Shown here: piece by piece, positions 1-7,489 of the stretch
Position numbering within the stretch: position 1 is the stretch's first letter
Layout of the letters: every line of letters starts with the position of its first letter
From: Reichenbachiella sp. 5M10
Lineage (GTDB): Bacteria; Bacteroidota; Bacteroidia; Cytophagales; Cyclobacteriaceae
Reading direction: 5' to 3'
Length of the DNA: 64,000 bases
NCBI RefSeq assembly: GCF_002742335.1
Contig: NZ_MDGR01000007.1
Location: forward strand, 1,678,501 to 1,742,500
The notes under the pieces: model-generated
Databases searched by the model: none
Told to the model about the DNA's origin: nothing
What the model saw: only the letters and a program-made list of their open reading frames with translations
Made by a program: the position numbers and the translations under genes

Positions 1-1
1 A

Positions 2-145
2 GAAGAAGCTGATATCATCACAGAGCATCCGACGAGTTCGTATGTGATTGTCAAGGAAGATGGTCTTGTGAAATCAATCAAAATTACCGACCCGGAGGAG
101 TTTTGGAAGATCTCAAAATTTCTCGTAGTGGCAGTCAATAGCTAA
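2..145 (+). CDS. C-terminal end of an unknown protein (partial)
   Basis: An open frame enters from the left edge and reads 47 residues to TAA at 143-145. The visible tail is polar, contains SSYVIVKEDG and ends in FLVVAVNS. No family is recognised from this fragment. It points toward the terminator-like hairpin at 350-380. The 270 bases that follow hold no other gene that I can support. Confidence 0.5.
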   Translation, partial: EEADIITEHPTSSYVIVKEDGLVKSIKITDPEEFWKISKFLVVAVNS

Positions 146-349
146 AATAGATGATGAAATGAAGGGGAAGTTGGATGTCGGTAGATAGACAGTGGAGGAT
201 TGCTCCGGTTACTTTTCAACCAGAATCAATGCTTTCGCCTGTGCAAGACGGAGACATCACTCGCTGTGTTAGTACTGGTGCCAGCTTCCTTATTCAACGA
301 CCATAGCAAAATAGGTTTTGTCACAGATGCTGCTATCTGTATCCCACAA

Positions 350-380
350 GAGGCTCACGTACGGTGAGTCTCTTTTTTTG
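350..380 (+). terminator. Rho-independent terminator
   Basis: A 9-bp stem (350-358 with 364-372, one G-T pair) closes a 5-base loop and runs straight into a T tract at 373-379. It sits between the partial plus-strand gene and the minus-strand threonine aldolase, so it can serve the former. Confidence 0.65.
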
Positions 381-421
381 CTAGACAATCAAGACCAAAA
401 GTATGGGTGTGGGATGCTGGT

Positions 422-1432
422 TCAAATCCGTCGTTGCAATTCCTTCATGTCCTGGTCGTTAAAGTCGAGGTGCGTCACCAGACGGATATGCCCTTTGCCG
501 AATGGCACGGCCAGTATGCCTTTTTCTTTCCATTGAAGAAGCAACTGTTCTTCATTTATCTCTGGGTTCAATTTGAGGATAACGATGTTGGTGCCCGCAT
601 AGACGATTTCTTTTACATAAGGCTTGTGTCCAAGCCAATGTGCCAATTGCTCGGCACGACGGTGATCATCTGAGAGTCTATCGATGTGATGATCGAGAGC
701 GTAGAGTCCCGCAGCTGCGAGGTATCCAATCTGACGCATGGCTCCTCCAAATATTTTTCGGACACGTTTGGCCCGTTGGATGGACTCTTGACTGCCCAAT
801 AGTACGGATCCTGCAGGTGCACCGAGCCCTTTGGAGAGACAGATCGATAGCGTATTGAAGTATTTGCCCAATATAAGGGGGTCGTCTTTGGTCTCAGTGA
901 GCGCATGGAAGATTCGTGCGCCATCGAGATGCATGCGCAACTGGTTGAGTGTGGCAGTTTGAGCGATGCGTTTGATTTCGTCGATGGACCAAATACTGCC
1001 TCCTCCCTTGTTTGAAGTGTTTTCGATGCAGACTAGTGCTGTTTTTGGGAAATGAATGTCGTTTGCGTTGATGTTTTGGAGCACGTCTTCGGCGGTGAAG
1101 CGCCCGTGATCTCCTGCGATCATGCGCAGCGATACACCCGAGTTGAAGGCTGCACCACCTCCTTCATAGTGGTAGATGTGTGAACTTTGGTCACAGATCA
1201 GCTGGTCCCCAGGTTGAGTATTGATTTTGATGGCGATTTGGTTGGCCATAGTCCCCGATGGACAAAAGAGTCCAGCTTCTTTGCCGAAGTACTCAGCGAG
1301 ACGATTTTCGAGACGAATGACGGTAGGGTCTTCTCCAAATACATCGTCACCAACTTGAGCTGAGAGCATGGCTTCTAGCATAGCAGGGGTGGGGCGTGTG
1401 ACGGTATCGCTGCGGAGGTCTATCAATGTCAA
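422..1432 (-). CDS. ltaE: Low-specificity L-threonine aldolase
   Basis: A 336-residue PLP enzyme of the beta-eliminating lyase fold; the family cleaves L-threonine or L-allo-threonine to glycine and acetaldehyde. The N-terminus IDLRSDTVTRP and the following VGDDVFGEDPT are family signatures. The Schiff-base lysine is expected in LSKGLGAPAGS near the middle. The start is a TTG at 1430-1432, fixed by the conserved N-terminus; it overlaps the plsC stop by four bases, so the two genes are probably translationally coupled. It is the last gene of an era-plsC-ltaE transcription unit. Length is normal for the family. Confidence 0.9.
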   Translation of the reverse strand: MTLIDLRSDTVTRPTPAMLEAMLSAQVGDDVFGEDPTVIRLENRLAEYFGKEAGLFCPSGTMANQIAIKINTQPGDQLICDQSSHIYHYEGGGAAFNSGVSLRMIAGDHGRFTAEDVLQNINANDIHFPKTALVCIENTSNKGGGSIWSIDEIKRIAQTATLNQLRMHLDGARIFHALTETKDDPLILGKYFNTLSICLSKGLGAPAGSVLLGSQESIQRAKRVRKIFGGAMRQIGYLAAAGLYALDHHIDRLSDDHRRAEQLAHWLGHKPYVKEIVYAGTNIVILKLNPEINEEQLLLQWKEKGILAVPFGKGHIRLVTHLDFNDQDMKELQRRI

Positions 1433-2214
1433 TGTGCTGGCTGAGGCTCTAAATTTTGTGCCAATGGATGGAGTGTATTCAATTCGTTTTGGATCAAGTT
1501 GTAGACGTCATTTTGAAAGTCCTTGAGATTATCCAGTGTGTATTTGCGTGGGTCGATCGGTTCATGAATGATAACCCTGCATTTGCGTCTTCTGAAAAAG
1601 TATTTTCCATCGGTGGGAAATATGTGCCAGTTGTCGGCTAAAGTGACCGGTACTATACTGACTCCTGTCTCTACGGCCATGCGAAACGCGCCTTCTTTGA
1701 ATGCGTGCATCGTAGGAGGAGAGACACTTTTGATTCCTCCTTCGGGAAAAACGGCCAATGAAAATCCGTGCGTGAGCGCATCGATGCTCTGCTGGTACGA
1801 AGCATAACGCTGACGCATTTTGGAGCGATCGACAGTGATGTGAAACTTCTTGAACATGTACCCAAATAGAGGGACTTTGGAGATTGATATTTTACCTACA
1901 AATTTGAATGGGATGGGTACGAAGGGGAGAATTGCCACGTCCAAATAGGAGAAATGGTTGGGGCAGAGAATGTAACTAGCGGATTTATCTAACTTTTCTT
2001 TTTGTGTGATTTCCATTCGGACGCCAATCAAAAAGAAGAAGATGTGAGCCCAATAATGATTCAAGATGAGACCGAATTTGGGCCGATTGCATTTGTCAGC
2101 AATGACGAACAATGGAAAAAGCAATGCAAACGTAGAGACAAAGAGAAGTAAACAGTATCCTCCGTATATCCTCAATATCATTTTCCAAAACCATGTCTCT
2201 TTAAAATCTGCCAT
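1429..2214 (-). CDS. plsC: 1-acyl-sn-glycerol-3-phosphate acyltransferase (PlsC family)
   Basis: A 261-residue membrane acyltransferase that would acylate lysophosphatidic acid in phospholipid synthesis. One or two hydrophobic segments lie near residues 15-40 and 55-65. The acyltransferase motif NHFSYLD is at residues 86-92 (H87 and D92 catalytic) and the substrate motif FPEGG starts at 156. The gene sits 22 bases downstream of era and overlaps ltaE by four bases, so the three are likely co-transcribed. The exact acyl acceptor cannot be told from sequence. Confidence 0.88.
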   Translation of the reverse strand: MADFKETWFWKMILRIYGGYCLLLFVSTFALLFPLFVIADKCNRPKFGLILNHYWAHIFFFLIGVRMEITQKEKLDKSASYILCPNHFSYLDVAILPFVPIPFKFVGKISISKVPLFGYMFKKFHITVDRSKMRQRYASYQQSIDALTHGFSLAVFPEGGIKSVSPPTMHAFKEGAFRMAVETGVSIVPVTLADNWHIFPTDGKYFFRRRKCRVIIHEPIDPRKYTLDNLKDFQNDVYNLIQNELNTLHPLAQNLEPQPAH

Positions 2215-2236
2215 TCTATTTGTTTATCTTATTCAC

Positions 2237-3127
2237 TTATCCCTTGTACCCAAACCTTTTGAGGCTTCTTTCCTTTCTTCTCCAATCCGCTTCGACCTTT
2301 ACGAAGGTTTCTATGAAAACCTTCTTACCGAAAAACTGCTCCAATTGTAGTCTAGATTCTATACCTACTTTTTTGATGGCTTCACCACCTTTGCCGATGA
2401 TGATACCTTTTTGAGATTTTCGTTCGACGATAATTTCTGCGCGCAACCGGATGATGTCTTCTTCTTCTACGAATGAAGTGACTTCTACTTCCGAACTGTA
2501 GGGGACCTCTTGCTTGTAGATTTTGAAAATCTGTTCGCGTACGATCTCCGACGCAAAAAAGCGTTCTGGTTTATCTGTAAGTGTGTCAGCGGGAAAATAA
2601 GGAGGGTGTAAAGGTAGCAATTCTAAGATTCGGGCAAAGAGAACATCAACGTTAGTTTTGTTCAGTGCGGATACCGTCAATATCTCAATGTCGGGATGAA
2701 TGAGTTCCCAGTAGTCGATTTTGTCCTTGAGGCGTGAGCCTTTGTTGAGGTCGGTCTTGTTGATTACGAAAATAACCCGGGTACCACTGGCAATCACTCG
2801 TTCGAGAACCTCTTCCTCCTCGTCCTGTTTTTCCATAAGATCTACGACATAGAGGACCAAATCCGCGTCTTCAAGAGACGAGGATACAAAGCTCATCATA
2901 GATTTTTGTAGAGAGTACTGTGGTTTGAGTAGTCCTGGCGTGTCCGAGTACACGATTTGAAAATTGTCTCCAGTAAGAACCCCCATGATTCTATGTCGAG
3001 TGGTTTGTGCTTTGGATGTGATAATGGATAAATTATCACCTACCAATGCATTCATTAATGTTGATTTTCCAGCGTTTGGTTTGCCTATGATGCTTACAAA
3101 GCCAGATTTGAAATTTGTTTCCTCCAT
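2237..3127 (-). CDS. era: GTPase Era
   Basis: A 296-residue GTPase that in the known family binds 16S rRNA and helps 30S subunit assembly. The G1 motif GKPNAGKS is at residues 15-22, followed by TTRHRIMG (G2), DTPG (G3), NKTD (G4) and SAL (G5). The C-terminal KH domain carries the GKGGEAIKKVG loop. The ATG start at 3125-3127 gives the usual Era N-terminus. A TACCTTTG element on the minus strand (plus positions 3144-3151) matches the Bacteroidota -7 box and lies back to back with the tRNA promoter. Confidence 0.97.
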   Translation of the reverse strand: MEETNFKSGFVSIIGKPNAGKSTLMNALVGDNLSIITSKAQTTRHRIMGVLTGDNFQIVYSDTPGLLKPQYSLQKSMMSFVSSSLEDADLVLYVVDLMEKQDEEEEVLERVIASGTRVIFVINKTDLNKGSRLKDKIDYWELIHPDIEILTVSALNKTNVDVLFARILELLPLHPPYFPADTLTDKPERFFASEIVREQIFKIYKQEVPYSSEVEVTSFVEEEDIIRLRAEIIVERKSQKGIIIGKGGEAIKKVGIESRLQLEQFFGKKVFIETFVKVEADWRRKERSLKRFGYKG

Positions 3128-3151
3128 GTCAATAAAATATTAACAAAGGTA

Positions 3152-3183
3152 CTTGCTTTTTGCGAAAGTGCTTCTTACTTTTG
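3152..3183 (+). promoter_or_regulatory. Bacteroidota-type promoter of the initiator tRNA
   Basis: CTTG at 3152-3155, a 20-base spacer, and TACTTTTG at 3176-3183 fit the TTTG / TAnnTTTG form with one change in the -33 box. The expected transcript start would be about 25 bases before the tRNA. It overlaps the era upstream region, which runs the other way. Confidence 0.5.
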
Positions 3184-3217
3184 CAACGCGATTCACAAAA
3201 AAGGTGGTCGAAAATGG

Positions 3218-3290
<73 letters not shown>

Positions 3291-3300
3291 CTAACAAAAA

Positions 3301-3327
3301 AGGTCAACGAATGTTGGCCTTTTTTTA
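3301..3327 (+). terminator. Terminator after the initiator tRNA
   Basis: An 8-bp stem AGGTCAAC/GTTGGCCT with loop GAAT is followed by seven T at 3321-3327 and preceded by six A, so it could act in both directions. The hairpin core recurs almost identically in inverted orientation at 6975-6992. Confidence 0.8.
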
Positions 3328-3392
3328 TGTCCAAATTTCATAGGTTGTGCGGAGATCTTGGATCAGTCTGTAAACTTGGGGGATTGAAAAAA

Positions 3393-4442
3393 TCACGCAT
3401 AAATTTTAGATAGTCTGTAGAGGAAAAATTCTACGTTTTGAACACCTCTGAATTGAGATCTAAAGGCCTTGATCTTGGCATTGAAAGATTCTGCTGACGC
3501 ATTGGTACTTCGATGATCAAAGAAATTGAGAATACTCTGATAGTGGTTTTGTATTGTTCTGGCCACTGTGTTGAAGGACTTGAAGCCTGCCTTTTCTACC
3601 TTGTCATACCATTGAGCCAAACGAGTAAATGCAACTCCTTTGACCTTGCTACTTTGATAAATGTAAGCGAGTTCTCTTGAGAGTTTGTAGGCTTTTTCCA
3701 GTGAAGGATAGTGTTTGAAGAGTATCTCTGCACGGTGGACTTGTGAGACAGTCCAGTTGTGTTCGCTTTTGAAAAGCAAGTACCTGCTTCTAGCCAAAAG
3801 TTGCTTCTCTGTATCGCCATTTTCGAGTCGATGGGCAACATAAGACTTACCTGCTTCACGACTCAATTCAATTTCTTTATTTTCCTGATCGATGGCTTCC
3901 CATCTGTAAGCAATGCGCATTTCTTGTACCGCATCATAAGCCAATTTTTGAACATGAAAGCGGTCTGTTACTAACTGGGCTTTTGGAAAGCTGCGTCTAA
4001 CTATTTTTTCCATGCTAGCAGCCATATCCAGTGTGACTTCTTGGACTTTGCGCCTTAAAGTACTGTCAACTTGCTTCAATACCGCGTTTACTTGCTCACT
4101 ATCAGTTCCTTTGACCAAAGCAACTAAGCTACCTTTCCTTCCTTTTGCTGCTTTATTGGTCACAATTGTATAAAGCTCTCCTTGTGAGAGAGCAGTCTCA
4201 TCAATACTTAAATGAGTGCCCATGTTTTCGGGGAACAATATCCAATCAGAGGCGTGCTCCCGTTGAGGCCATTGCATGAAATTGCTCAAATAGAAGACAT
4301 ATTGGTGTTCGAGTTGCTTACTATTGAGATGAAATAGTTCGGCAACCAGCTTGCAGCTTATAGGCTTGGAATCCAGGAGTTCCGTTTTAAAAAAAGCGCG
4401 AATTCCTCTGTCATCCGCGTACCTGTTGCTACCATTTTCCAA
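3393..4442 (-). CDS. Transposase catalytic part (DDE, ISL3-like)
   Basis: A 349-codon frame encoding the catalytic domain. Likely DDE residues are D in LSIDETAL, D in LVTDRFHVQKL and E in NASAESFNAKIK; the spacing and HVQKL context are typical of ISL3-like transposases. The only start in frame is a TTG at 4440-4442, and the domain appears to lack its DNA-binding N-terminus, which is encoded in the overlapping frame at 4358-4714. I infer that the working protein is a fusion of about 440 residues made by -1 frameshifting at 4385-4391. No internal stop is seen, so the element may be intact. Confidence 0.85.
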   Translation of the reverse strand: MENGSNRYADDRGIRAFFKTELLDSKPISCKLVAELFHLNSKQLEHQYVFYLSNFMQWPQREHASDWILFPENMGTHLSIDETALSQGELYTIVTNKAAKGRKGSLVALVKGTDSEQVNAVLKQVDSTLRRKVQEVTLDMAASMEKIVRRSFPKAQLVTDRFHVQKLAYDAVQEMRIAYRWEAIDQENKEIELSREAGKSYVAHRLENGDTEKQLLARSRYLLFKSEHNWTVSQVHRAEILFKHYPSLEKAYKLSRELAYIYQSSKVKGVAFTRLAQWYDKVEKAGFKSFNTVARTIQNHYQSILNFFDHRSTNASAESFNAKIKAFRSQFRGVQNVEFFLYRLSKIYA

Positions 4443-4714
4443 TCCCTGCTTACATTTTTGCCAGTATCCTCATTGAGCCACTTCCTACGCTTGATCTTAA
4501 GATAGCAGGGCTTGCCGCGAAGAGGAAAATCTTGAATGGAAACCTCATCAAAGAATCCTTTGGAGGTCAATTTATCTCCTTTGAACTGCTGAGGGTGGAT
4601 ATTCTTCTCTTCCAAATAAATGAAATACGTTTTGTCCTTTAGCCTCATGGACACTACTTCGAAATAATCCAACATACCCTCAGGTAATAATAGACTCAAT
4701 AACTCCTTTTCCAA
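4358..4714 (-). CDS. Transposase N-terminal region (ISAon1-type)
   Basis: A 118-residue frame, beginning at a TTG that follows an in-frame TAG by three codons, that encodes the small basic N-terminal region (KIKRRKWL near residues 73-80), a likely DNA-binding segment. It overlaps the catalytic frame by 85 bases. The run of seven T then four A in the overlap provides a slip site. Without frameshifting it would make a short protein of unknown use, possibly a transposition inhibitor as in other two-frame elements. Confidence 0.78.
   Translation of the reverse strand: MEKELLSLLLPEGMLDYFEVVSMRLKDKTYFIYLEEKNIHPQQFKGDKLTSKGFFDEVSIQDFPLRGKPCYLKIKRRKWLNEDTGKNVSRDWKMVATGTRMTEEFALFLKRNSWIPSL
4385..4391 (-). 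promoter_or_regulatory. -1 ribosomal frameshift slippery heptamer
   Basis: On the coding strand the N-terminal frame reads CTT TTT TTA AAA CGG. The last heptamer, T TTA AAA, is the canonical X XXY YYZ form. A one-base backward slip gives TTT AAA ACG GAA, exactly the reading of the catalytic frame (FKTELLDSK). This joins residue 110 of the first frame to residue 20 of the second. Confidence 0.75.
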
Positions 4715-4814
4715 TGCTTTTTTCTAGCAAAGAAAATTAATTATGACTTATTGACCCCCAGAAATACAGACTGATCCTTATTCAAGGCTCAATGTCGAAT
4801 ATTTATTTGTATCT

Positions 4815-4832
4815 CCAATCTACAGACTGACC
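4815..4832. repeat. Extra copy of the IS end outside the element
   Basis: The complement reads GGTCAGTCTGTAGATTGG, which matches the IS terminal repeat GGATCAGTCTGTA apart from one missing base. It lies 38 bases beyond the assigned right end. It may be a remnant of an earlier insertion, or the true outer end of a longer element. Confidence 0.5.
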
Positions 4833-4944
4833 TCTAGTTAATACAGAGTTTGTCATCCGATTTTCTAACATGATTTTGTAGTGCTTAGCCTCTTATTCTT
4901 CTGACTTGAGTTGTTGTAACTCGTTGAATAAACAGTACTGTTTG

Positions 4945-4977
4945 TTTGCAAAATCATTGATCCCAGAAATATATTTG
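4945..4977 (+). promoter_or_regulatory. Bacteroidota-type promoter for the barrel/S41 pair
   Basis: TTTG at 4945-4948, a 21-base spacer and TATATTTG at 4970-4977 fit the consensus exactly. The start codon of the next gene is about 90 bases downstream. Confidence 0.6.
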
Positions 4978-5068
4978 TATTGAAACTAACCGTGGTGTTG
5001 AGCTCATTTGCCTTGTGGATCAATAGCAGTGTGTAGATTCATTATATGTGTCATACAATTTAATAAAT

Positions 5069-5869
5069 ATGAAAAAACACTTGCTTCTACTGATGGGTTA
5101 TTGTTTTATAACCTTCTCAATATCAGCTCAAGAGACGAAGGTCTATCTTGGTATTGGAGGCTTGTACAATTCTTTTCAAGATACGCGTGTTTCAGATGTC
5201 CAGTTCAACAAAGTTTCAGGCTTTCCAGAGTTAGGTTTTAGTAGGGTCTCAGCCAAGGATTATGGGTATGCCCAAGTATATGGTTATCTGTTCAATACGA
5301 ATCATCCCCAGTATGATTCCGTTGAGATACTCACTGTCGGGTACAATGTGAGGCTGGGTTATTTGCGCAAAATCTACCCCAACTTATATCTGGGGGGGAC
5401 CTGGGACGTTGTAGACTATACCTCTCGGGACAATGAGCTTTTGGGTAACAATTCGAACTTCTATCGTATGGCTTCTGATATTTTTATTTCTGCCAAATAT
5501 CTGTACAGGCTGAATGAAAGTTGGGATTTTGATTTTGGTCTAGACTATGGTGTTTTAAGTTTTGTCAATTCAGCACCCAGTTTTACCGCTAATTTCCCAC
5601 AAAAAACGGTTGACTCTGGCGAGGTGAGTTTTCAAGAGGGAGAAGTTAGGGACCCACTTAGTCTCAAACTAATGGTCGCCAAACCATTTTGGGAACAATT
5701 TTACCTCCGTACCCATATCAAGGTTAATTTCAAAAAGAGGTTTGGTCTAGACTATAGCTGGTGTATGAGAACATACGCAGACCACAAAGATTACCCCATC
5801 ACCGATGCAATGCATCGACTTACTTTCATGTTCAATTTTGTGAGTCACCAAAAAAGTATCCAACCATGA
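5069..5869 (+). CDS. Outer-membrane beta-barrel-like protein, unknown role
   Basis: A 266-residue protein with a signal peptide (MKKHLLLLMGYCFITFSISA, then QE). I chose the ATG at 5069 because it begins that signal peptide; an earlier in-frame start at 5048 would add seven residues. The rest alternates aromatic and polar residues in short strands (GYNVRLGYLRKI, LYLGGTWDVVDY, FDFGLDYGVLSF) and ends in LTFMFNFV, a pattern of small outer-membrane barrels. No family name can be given. Its stop overlaps the next start (ATGA), so it is coupled to the S41 peptidase. Confidence 0.65.
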   Translation: MKKHLLLLMGYCFITFSISAQETKVYLGIGGLYNSFQDTRVSDVQFNKVSGFPELGFSRVSAKDYGYAQVYGYLFNTNHPQYDSVEILTVGYNVRLGYLRKIYPNLYLGGTWDVVDYTSRDNELLGNNSNFYRMASDIFISAKYLYRLNESWDFDFGLDYGVLSFVNSAPSFTANFPQKTVDSGEVSFQEGEVRDPLSLKLMVAKPFWEQFYLRTHIKVNFKKRFGLDYSWCMRTYADHKDYPITDAMHRLTFMFNFVSHQKSIQP

Positions 5870-6909
5870 AAATCAAACACTTTCCACTTGTCGTCTTTCT
5901 GATGGTAGCCATGTTTTGCTCTTGTGAAAAGATTACCATGCACCCGAACCCTGATCAAGACAACGAGAGTCTCTTCGATGAGTATGCCAAGGTATGTATT
6001 GAAAAATTTGGTCTCACGGAAGTAAAAGGTATTGACCTTGTCTCATTGAGAGACTCCATTAGGCCTTATATCAACAATCAATTGAGTGATTCGATCTTGT
6101 TTAATTATATGGCCATCATGACAGTTAGAATGCAGGAAGGTCATACTAGCCTAGAGGATCTGGAACATGATTATTATGCAAACTGGGCTTTCTATTTAGG
6201 TTATCCATCTGCTTTCAAGTTTTTGCTTCCACAGAACTACTACTATGGGAAAGAGGCCAATCCTAATGTGCAAATCATCTCGGAACCAGATTCGCTCAAC
6301 GAGATATTGTATGGGTTTCTTCCACAGGATCATGAGATTGGGTATATCCGAGTTACCAATTTTGACATGGATGTATCTGATAGTGAGCTTGAGGAAATGA
6401 TGCGCTATCTGAAGGATGCGAAAGGTATCATTGTCGATGTTCGCAACAATTTAGGAGGGTACGTCAATCTAGCAGCAAGAATGGCGGCTTATTTTACAGA
6501 CGAAGAAGTGATTTTTGCTAACAACTATGTCAAAAATGGGCCTGGCCAAAATGATTTTGCACTCAGCAAAATGAAACTAAGCCCGACGGGGAGTCCGTAC
6601 ACTTTTACCAAAAATGTAGCTGTATTGCAGGATCGAATTACTTTCAGTGCGGGATCGTTGTTTTGTGTCATGATGTATTCGCTGGATCATGTGACTACTC
6701 TTGGGCAGCCGTTTGGTGGTGGGACAGGAGAGATTGTCGATGGATTCCTATCCAATGGCTGGAGATACAACCTCTCGACCTCTAACATGGTAGATAGCCA
6801 AGGTCGCCCTACTGATAACGGAATTGAAGCAGACATTCCAATGGTCGTTAATCCTGAGGATACGACCGTTGACGTGATTATTGACCGAGCCATCTTGGAA
6901 CTCCAATGA
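5866..6909 (+). CDS. Secreted S41-family peptidase, probable lipoprotein
   Basis: A 347-residue S41 (C-terminal processing) peptidase homologue. It starts at the ATG at 5866 that overlaps the preceding stop; the N-terminus has a short hydrophobic stretch ending in MFCSC, a plausible lipobox. Family features are GYIRVTNFDMD, the strand GIIVDVRNNLGG and TFSAGSLF with the expected nucleophilic serine. The glycine turn that usually carries the dyad lysine reads GQPFGGGTGE, so the lysine is missing, as in some S41 subfamilies that use other partners. No PDZ domain is evident. A strong terminator hairpin follows at 6971-7003. Confidence 0.8.
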   Translation: MKIKHFPLVVFLMVAMFCSCEKITMHPNPDQDNESLFDEYAKVCIEKFGLTEVKGIDLVSLRDSIRPYINNQLSDSILFNYMAIMTVRMQEGHTSLEDLEHDYYANWAFYLGYPSAFKFLLPQNYYYGKEANPNVQIISEPDSLNEILYGFLPQDHEIGYIRVTNFDMDVSDSELEEMMRYLKDAKGIIVDVRNNLGGYVNLAARMAAYFTDEEVIFANNYVKNGPGQNDFALSKMKLSPTGSPYTFTKNVAVLQDRITFSAGSLFCVMMYSLDHVTTLGQPFGGGTGEIVDGFLSNGWRYNLSTSNMVDSQGRPTDNGIEADIPMVVNPEDTTVDVIIDRAILELQ

Positions 6910-6970
6910 GACGGTATATAAGGTTGGTCAATTGGGAGTAACTCCATCTATTGATTCCGGCCATAAACAT

Positions 6971-7003
6971 AAAAGGTCAACATTCGTTGACCTTTTATGT
7001 TTT
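6971..7003. terminator. Bidirectional terminator hairpin
   Basis: A perfect stem AAAAGGTCAAC/GTTGACCTTTT with loop ATTC, flanked by A-rich and T-rich sides. It closes the plus-strand S41 operon, and read on the minus strand it could also stop transcripts of the operon ending at 7091. Its core is the inverted near-copy of the hairpin at 3302-3319. Confidence 0.75.
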
Positions 7004-7090
7004 AATGTACGAGGGTTTCGTGTGTGCAACCCATGGCTATATATGATGCCCATCCCATTTTGCTATGTCTGTAGAAGAGTAGCACGGGTA

Positions 7091-7489
7091 TCAAGTTCTG
7101 TATGATTGATCAATCAATTGTACAGTTTGTAATTTGTAAATTGAGATGATAGCTAGAGTGATCGCGATGCCTACCAGTACGATTTTTGGTTCAGACCTTG
7201 CGAAAAACTCTAAGCCCAAAGCTGCAATCATGGTGACGAGCAAAAGCACGAATGCTAGTTTGCCTACAACTTTGTTTCCAGAGATACTAAAAATCAAAAT
7301 CAGTACAGCCATGCCAAGCTCGGAGATGCCTGTAAATAGGCGGAAGAAATCAGCATCCAAACCTAGGACCCTTTCGAATTGCTCAAATCCTGATACACTA
7401 CGCGGCTTGCCGAGCAATTTTGGAATGGCAAAGAATGTCAACGTCAACAGTACAGTTGTATTTAATATATGGTCTATAATCTTCGTCAT
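7091..7489 (-). CDS. DoxX-like membrane protein
   Basis: A 132-residue protein with four hydrophobic segments, roughly residues 9-25, 50-70, 78-95 and 101-118. The loop KLLGKPRSVSGFEQFERVLGLD between the first two helices and the helix arrangement resemble DoxX/SURF4-like quinol-linked membrane proteins. It overlaps the stop of the upstream peroxiredoxin-like gene by four bases (ATGA), so it is the last gene of a tetR-HAD-peroxiredoxin-DoxX unit. A redox role is inferred from context only. Confidence 0.7.
   Translation of the reverse strand: MTKIIDHILNTTVLLTLTFFAIPKLLGKPRSVSGFEQFERVLGLDADFFRLFTGISELGMAVLILIFSISGNKVVGKLAFVLLLVTMIAALGLEFFARSEPKIVLVGIAITLAIISIYKLQTVQLIDQSYRT

Larger units (their letters stand above)
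3360..4777 (-). mobile_element. Insertion sequence with ISL3-like two-frame transposase (ISAon1-type)
   Basis: A 1418-bp element bounded by imperfect inverted repeats: GGATCAGTCTGTA is shared exactly by 3360-3372 and the complement of 4765-4777, and the repeats continue to a shared GGGGG (19 of 23 matches). Between them lie two overlapping minus-strand frames that encode an N-terminal region and a DDE domain. The split layout matches what I know as ISAon1-type elements of Bacteroidota; the family name is from memory of the type, not a search. I see no clear target duplication: the flanks are GAGATCTT and TTATTCAA. Confidence 0.82.

Noticed and set aside
7021-7090. Possible second att-like end of an island beginning at the tRNA
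   Set aside because: I looked for a copy of the tRNA 3' end near 7.0 kb and saw none. Only the hairpin is shared, so tRNA-targeted integration is not supported.
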